64,000 bases of DNA, from assembly GCA_964420285.1 (NCBI GenBank), contig CAYQTE010000010.1, positions 36,956 through 100,955 on the forward strand, in the 5' to 3' direction. Origin of the DNA: CAYQTE01 sp964420285 (GTDB lineage Bacteria; Planctomycetota; Phycisphaerae; Tepidisphaerales; Tepidisphaeraceae). Under the pieces are notes generated by a model. It saw nothing but the letters and a program-made list of their open reading frames with translations. It had not been told where the DNA came from and made no database searches. The first letter of the stretch is position 1; every line of letters starts with the position of its first letter. Position numbers and translations under genes: made by a program. Shown piece by piece: positions 60,375 to 64,000 of the stretch.

Positions 60375-61529
60375 ATGAATACAAAACTCCTGAGCGTCGC
60401 GTTCCTGATTTGCCTGATGGCTGGCGCACAGTCGGCGATGTCCCAGGCGACACGCCCCACGACGCCCACGCGCGATCCGCACTCGCCGGGTTATGTCACG
60501 GCCAAGGAGTTGCCCGACGGCGCCAATGCGCCGGCCGATGCCGATGGGAATTTCATCATCGGCCCGACGCACACCCGCGCCGCGGAAATGACGGCCAGGC
60601 AGAGCGTGCCGCAGGGAACGGTCATCACCTTCACCATGAAATCGACCGACAGCAAGATCTATCCCGGCATCGCGCGCGACGCCAATACCTTCGGCACGGT
60701 GGACCCGGCCGACCCCGCCAAACTGATCGTCGCCACCAGTCACCCCGCTCCCTACACGCGCACGGTGAACGTCTACGTCCCCAAACAGTATGTCCCCGGC
60801 ACGGCCGCGCCGTTCATCGTCGGCGCCGACGGACCCGACACAGGGCTGTTCACGGCTCTGGACAACCTCATCGCCCAAAATCGCGTGCCGGCGATGGTCG
60901 CCATCTCGATCGGCAACGGCAGCGGCGATGCCCAGGGCAGCGAGCGTGGTCTGGAATACGACACGATGTCGGGCCTGTATGCCGAGTTCGTCCAGAAGGA
61001 AGTGCTGCCGCTGGTGGAAACCAAGGCCAACGTGAAATTGACCGACGATCCCGACGGCCGGGCGACGATGGGCGGCAGCTCCGGCGGCTCGTGCGCATTG
61101 ATCATGGCGTGGTATCACCCTGAATGGTACCACCGCGTCTTGACCTATTCCGGCACGTTTGTGAACCAGCAGTGGCCGTATGACCCCAAGACGCCTCATG
61201 GGGCGTGGGAATTTCATGAGCACCTGATCCCGGACAGCCCGGCCAAGCCGCTGCGAATCTGGATGGAGGTCGGCGACAAGGACAATTTCAATCCCAATGT
61301 CATGCGCGACAACATGCACGACTGGACGGTGGCCAACGAGAATATGGCCAAAGTGCTGGCCGCCAAAGACTATCACTACCAGTTTGTCTTCGCCCGCAAC
61401 GCCGGCCACACCGACCGCTACGTCAAACTACAGACCTTGCCCGAAGCTCTGGAATATGTATGGCAGGGATATCCGGCCGCCGGAGCGAAAGACGCGCCGC
61501 CGGCCGCAACAACCGTTCCGGCGAAATGA
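60375..61529 (+). CDS. Secreted esterase, Fes/esterase D family
   Basis: 384 residues. The signal peptide is MNTKLLSVAFLICLMAGAQS. An N-terminal domain of about 100 residues carries VIFTMKSTDSKIYPGIARD-like strands. An alpha/beta hydrolase follows: RTVNVYVPKQY, the nucleophile elbow GGSSGGSCAL (GxSxG), LTYSGTFVNQQWPYDP, the acid region EVGDKDNFNP and the His in RNAGHTDRYVKL. It resembles enterochelin-esterase-like and sugar-ester-cleaving enzymes of planctomycetes. The sugar isomerase gene overlaps its end, so a polysaccharide-related substrate is likely. Confidence 0.82.
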   Translation: MNTKLLSVAFLICLMAGAQSAMSQATRPTTPTRDPHSPGYVTAKELPDGANAPADADGNFIIGPTHTRAAEMTARQSVPQGTVITFTMKSTDSKIYPGIARDANTFGTVDPADPAKLIVATSHPAPYTRTVNVYVPKQYVPGTAAPFIVGADGPDTGLFTALDNLIAQNRVPAMVAISIGNGSGDAQGSERGLEYDTMSGLYAEFVQKEVLPLVETKANVKLTDDPDGRATMGGSSGGSCALIMAWYHPEWYHRVLTYSGTFVNQQWPYDPKTPHGAWEFHEHLIPDSPAKPLRIWMEVGDKDNFNPNVMRDNMHDWTVANENMAKVLAAKDYHYQFVFARNAGHTDRYVKLQTLPEALEYVWQGYPAAGAKDAPPAATTVPAK

Positions 61530-61549
61530 CCTCGCAGGAGATCGTCGTC

Positions 61550-62575
61550 ATGGGTCGACCTGTCACGTTATTCACCGGCCAGTGGGCGGATTTGTCGTTC
61601 GATGCGATATGCGGCAAGGCACGGAGCTTTGGATACGACGGCGTCGAGCTGGCTTGCTGGGGCGATCATTTTGATGTCGACGCGGCAATGCGCGAGTCAG
61701 ACTATTGCCGCGGGCGATGGGAGATTCTCTCGCGGCATGGATTGGCGGCGTACGCGATCAGCAATCACCTCGTCGGCCAGGCCGTGTGCGATCGCATCGA
61801 CGAACGGCACAAGGCCATTCTGCCGGCCGATGTGTGGGGCGATGGCGAATGCGAAGGCGTCCGCCGGCGAGCGGCCCAGCGGATGATCCGCACGGCTCAG
61901 GCCTGCCGGAAGTTCCGCGACGCGTCGCCGCACAAGATGGCCTTTGCGCCGGTGGTCAATGGATTCACCGGTTCAAGCATCTGGCACAGCGTGTACGCTT
62001 TCCCACCAACCGATCAGGCGTATTGGAATCGCGGGTTTGACGATTTTGCCGCGAGATGGGGCCCGATTCTGGATGCATTCGATGCCTGCGGCGTCAATTT
62101 CGCCCTGGAAGTGCATCCGACCGAGATCGCTTTTGACATCGCGTCGGCCCAGCGCGCTGTTGAAGCCGTCGGGGGACATAAGCGGTTCGGATTCAATTTC
62201 GATCCGTCGCATCTTGGCTATCAGGGCGTCGATTACGTGAAGTTCATCCGCACATTCCCGACGCGAATATTCCACGTCCACGTCAAAGACGCCTGGTGGG
62301 GCCACGGCGACGGAACCGTCGGCGTGTTCGGCGGCCACACCACATTCGCCGATGCACGACGCTACTGGGATTTCCGCAGCGTCGGCCGGGGCGATGTGAA
62401 ATTCGAGGAGATCATCGTCGCGCTCAACGACGTCGGCTATGCCGGCCCGCTCAGCATCGAATGGGAAGATTCACGAATGGACCGCGAGCAGGGAGCCGTT
62501 GAGGCGGCCGAATATGTTCGTAAACTCGACTTCAAGCCGAGCCGGATTTCGTTTGATGGCCAGTTCGACGGATGA
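61550..62575 (+). CDS. Sugar phosphate isomerase/epimerase (xylose-isomerase-like TIM barrel)
   Basis: 341 residues from the ATG at 61550 (AGGAG about 10 bases before); an earlier ATG at 61526 overlaps the esterase stop. AP-endonuclease-2-fold features are FGYDGVELACWGDHFDVDAA, HGLAAYAISNHLVGQ, the metal ligands in FALEVHPTEIAFD, FNFDPSHLGYQGVDYV, IFHVHVKDAWWG and LSIEWEDSRMDR. It likely isomerises or epimerises a sugar in the cytoplasm. Substrate unknown. Confidence 0.85.
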   Translation: MGRPVTLFTGQWADLSFDAICGKARSFGYDGVELACWGDHFDVDAAMRESDYCRGRWEILSRHGLAAYAISNHLVGQAVCDRIDERHKAILPADVWGDGECEGVRRRAAQRMIRTAQACRKFRDASPHKMAFAPVVNGFTGSSIWHSVYAFPPTDQAYWNRGFDDFAARWGPILDAFDACGVNFALEVHPTEIAFDIASAQRAVEAVGGHKRFGFNFDPSHLGYQGVDYVKFIRTFPTRIFHVHVKDAWWGHGDGTVGVFGGHTTFADARRYWDFRSVGRGDVKFEEIIVALNDVGYAGPLSIEWEDSRMDREQGAVEAAEYVRKLDFKPSRISFDGQFDG

Positions 62576-62682
62576 ACGCGGGAGCGGTGAATGCATGCAA
62601 GCGGGTAATGGCGCAGCGCGGGAAGCGGCCGTGCAATACAAGTCGAGTCGGCGTCGAGATCAGATTCGGAAGGTAGTCTTCC

Positions 62683-63129
62683 GTGAGTGAGCTGAATCAA
62701 GAACCCCCGCGGCGTGTGTGGAAGCTGGACTACGCTCCAAGGCAAGAGCAGGCCAAGCGAACACCGTTCATATGGATATCAGCGGGACTCGTACTGGTGC
62801 CCTCATCAGTGCTGCTGTGCATGCTCGCCTACAGCGTGGCCTTCTCGACGACACCGGTCGACAGCGACATTGCTCTCGTTCTGGCAGCGCCAACGTTGCT
62901 CGTTGTGCTTGCGGAAAGTCTGTCTCTCGCACGGCGATCGCCGCCCGCAACGTTCGTGGTCGTTATCGCGATGTTTATCGTTCTGGTCGTCGACATGGGA
63001 AACTTCTGTAAAGGAACGATCGCGTATCCTGATTGGCTGGTCGAGTTGGTCGTGTTTGTGGGTGCGTCAACGGCCCTGGTGGGTCACATCGCATGGTTCA
63101 TGCGAATCGCGGCGCGTGAATCTCCGTGA
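62683..63129 (+). CDS. Small membrane protein of unknown function
   Basis: 148 residues from a GTG with GAAGG upstream. A charged N-terminus of about 25 residues is followed by four membrane segments (IWISAGLVLVPSSVLLCML; IALVLAAPTLLVVLAESL; ATFVVVIAMFIVLVVDMG; LVVFVGASTALVGHIAWFM). No family recognised. Confidence 0.6.
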   Translation: MSELNQEPPRRVWKLDYAPRQEQAKRTPFIWISAGLVLVPSSVLLCMLAYSVAFSTTPVDSDIALVLAAPTLLVVLAESLSLARRSPPATFVVVIAMFIVLVVDMGNFCKGTIAYPDWLVELVVFVGASTALVGHIAWFMRIAARESP

Positions 63130-63184
63130 GTCGCCTGAATCGCGATCGCAACATTTCGCTGGGAAGTTGATAGTCCGTTCAAGT

Positions 63185-63400
63185 TCATTGCCCGCGAACG
63201 ACTCTGAGAACCCGGAGATCGCCTTTGGCAATGGAAACGCTTGCCCCTCCGCCGAGCGACTCTCCCCTCGGTATGAACTCAAAAACCCAATGGTCGCCCC
63301 GATCGTCCATTGTCACTTCGTCGTCGGCGTGGATCGCGTCGGCCGCGGCGCGCCGAGCGGCTTCGAGTCCGTCCAGAAGCGGATTCAATTGCAAGATCAT
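63185..63400 (-). CDS. NTF2-fold immunity-like small protein
   Basis: 71 residues. The ATG overlaps the stop of the JAMM gene (ATGA), so it is translationally coupled. The pattern ADDEVTMDDRGDHWVFEFIP, then GGGASVSIAKGDLRVLRVVR-GQ resembles the C-terminal half of the NTF2-fold immunity family (PF15631), where GGxAyVxIxKkdGxVLxVxhGK ends the domain. It is shorter than the full family. By position it would neutralise the JAMM protein just upstream; this is inference. Confidence 0.6.
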   Translation of the reverse strand: MILQLNPLLDGLEAARRAAADAIHADDEVTMDDRGDHWVFEFIPRGESLGGGASVSIAKGDLRVLRVVRGQ

Positions 63401-63816
63401 AGTGAAAGTACCTCGTCGCGATTTCCAATCACGGAAATGCTCGCATTGGGTTCAATTTCGAAAACGAGCGTCCGGCTCACCACAAATCCTCGAAGTTTTC
63501 GATGCGCATGCCAGCGACGATCTGATGCGCTGGGGCCTTGCTCCCACTCCCGCCCGGCCTCGTCAATGGCCGGGTTTGGGTGCGTGTGAAACGTCGCAAG
63601 TACCACTCTGACATTATAGCAATTGTCGGCCTCCAATGGTGGCGGCAGGATTCGAGATTGCCCGCCTCGCGCCCATCGCTCAACGCCGTGCGAGAAATCC
63701 GTTTTTAGAACAATATACCCACCTTCTTCGTGCCGATGGGTCGGATCATCGGCTTGGGAATCCCGCCAAGCCCGATTGATCGCGGCGATAACAGCAGGAT
63801 CCGCCAGAAGGTTCAA
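63397..63816 (-). CDS. JAMM/MPN metallopeptidase-like protein, candidate toxin
   Basis: 139 residues from a TTG at 63816 with GGAGG five bases before. The JAMM set can be read: Glu30 or Glu31 in HEEGGYIVL, His77-x-His79-Pro80 in LATFHTHPNPAI, Ser96 and Asp99 in GPSASDRR. The spacing fits the JAMM zinc centre (E, HxH, SxxD). JAMM proteases cut isopeptide or peptide bonds, and in bacteria they occur as toxin domains of polymorphic toxin systems and in ubiquitin-like systems. Here it is free-standing and followed by a coupled immunity-like gene. No signal peptide. Confidence 0.7.
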   Translation of the reverse strand: MNLLADPAVIAAINRAWRDSQADDPTHRHEEGGYIVLKTDFSHGVERWARGGQSRILPPPLEADNCYNVRVVLATFHTHPNPAIDEAGREWEQGPSASDRRWHAHRKLRGFVVSRTLVFEIEPNASISVIGNRDEVLSL

Positions 63817-63947
63817 ATTGACCTCCGACTCAACGATCGTCCCCCAAGAATCTAATCACTTGGGCGCCTGATTTGCGCAGCACCAGCACATTGCCGGCAA
63901 GGGCGCAGCCCCGCCTCTTTCGCGTTCTGGAAATCCCCGCACCTTGC

Positions 63948-64000
63948 TCACACCACCTGCACGCGCCGCCCCACCCGGCGCTTGCGGTTGATCATCTGAC
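63948..64000 (-). CDS. Possible 3' end of a gene running in from the right edge
   Basis: On the minus strand an open frame enters at the edge and ends QMINRKRRVGRRVQVV then TGA at 63948-63950. It is very basic and too short for assignment. Directly after the stop the same frame reads CGDFQNAKEAGLRPCRQC, a cysteine pair block resembling Ada-type or nuclease-tail zinc motifs, without a start codon. Confidence 0.25.
   Translation of the reverse strand, partial: QMINRKRRVGRRVQVV

Noticed and set aside
1..64000. tRNA, rRNA, tmRNA, insertion sequences and prophage genes
   Set aside because: No cloverleaf with a T-loop GGTTCRA match, no transposase and no phage structural gene could be read by eye; a covariance-model scan would be decisive.

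Overview
The window is high-GC chromosomal DNA from a Gram-negative bacterium, most likely a planctomycete and probably one of the Phycisphaerae. The main evidence is a secreted protein whose N-terminus carries the planctomycete surface motif SLEQRVLLS, a VPLP-type PEP-CTERM protein, a membrane protein with the CGYNL...CPECG zinc ribbon that is frequent in Phycisphaerae, and LPS-type genes (waaA, two LptF/LptG-type permeases). The lineage is inference; no rRNA or tRNA gene was found. Genes are densely packed and no gene-free stretch exceeds about 300 bases.

Layout. 1-12.0 kb (minus strand): a Bat/aerotolerance-type operon (DUF58 protein, BatA-like vWA protein, vWA plus glutamine-amidotransferase-like membrane protein, DUF4175-like giant membrane protein, squalene-cyclase-repeat protein cut by the window edge). 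It is preceded by a membrane-anchored pseudokinase and ruvX. 12-15 kb: hicBA toxin-antitoxin, a WD40 membrane protein and an unknown membrane protein. 15-24 kb: DinG-type helicase, a secreted GH5 glycosidase, an IspD-like protein, pheS, ubiE/menG, glnA and an orphan antitoxin. 23.7-29.6 kb: waaA, ilvH, an MFS transporter, a retropepsin-like protease and a GT39-like membrane glycosyltransferase. 29.8-37.3 kb: a 944-residue surface protein, then an LptF-GT39-LptG operon. 37.3-39.3 kb: higBA and xerC. 39.5-48.7 kb: lipoproteins, a TolB-like propeller, a YkgJ-type protein, HEAT and TPR proteins. 48.7-55.7 kb: GH27 alpha-galactosidase, a lone MshEN domain, an MsbA-type ABC exporter, a RelE/XRE toxin-antitoxin pair and purE. 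55.7-64 kb: a degenerate UvrC/Cho-like protein, xerD, a PEP-CTERM protein, an esterase and sugar isomerase pair, and a JAMM-peptidase plus immunity-like pair at the right edge.

How the genes fit together. Envelope biogenesis is the main theme: Kdo transfer (waaA), LPS-type transport (LptF/LptG-like) with an embedded glycosyltransferase, an MsbA-like exporter, secreted glycosidases and surface proteins. Housekeeping metabolism (glnA, pheS, ilvH, purE, menG) is scattered among these.

A second theme is invasion by small repeats. At least five short repeat families occur between and inside genes, including REPIN-like inverted pairs, one of which sits in frame inside a coding region. The best candidates for something new are the JAMM/NTF2-immunity-like pair (63.2-63.8 kb), the MoxR-less Bat operon with its upstream pseudokinase, the UvrC-like protein with the in-frame REPIN, and the IspD-like protein without the nucleotide-binding signature. 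All functional calls rest on reading motifs by eye, with no database search.
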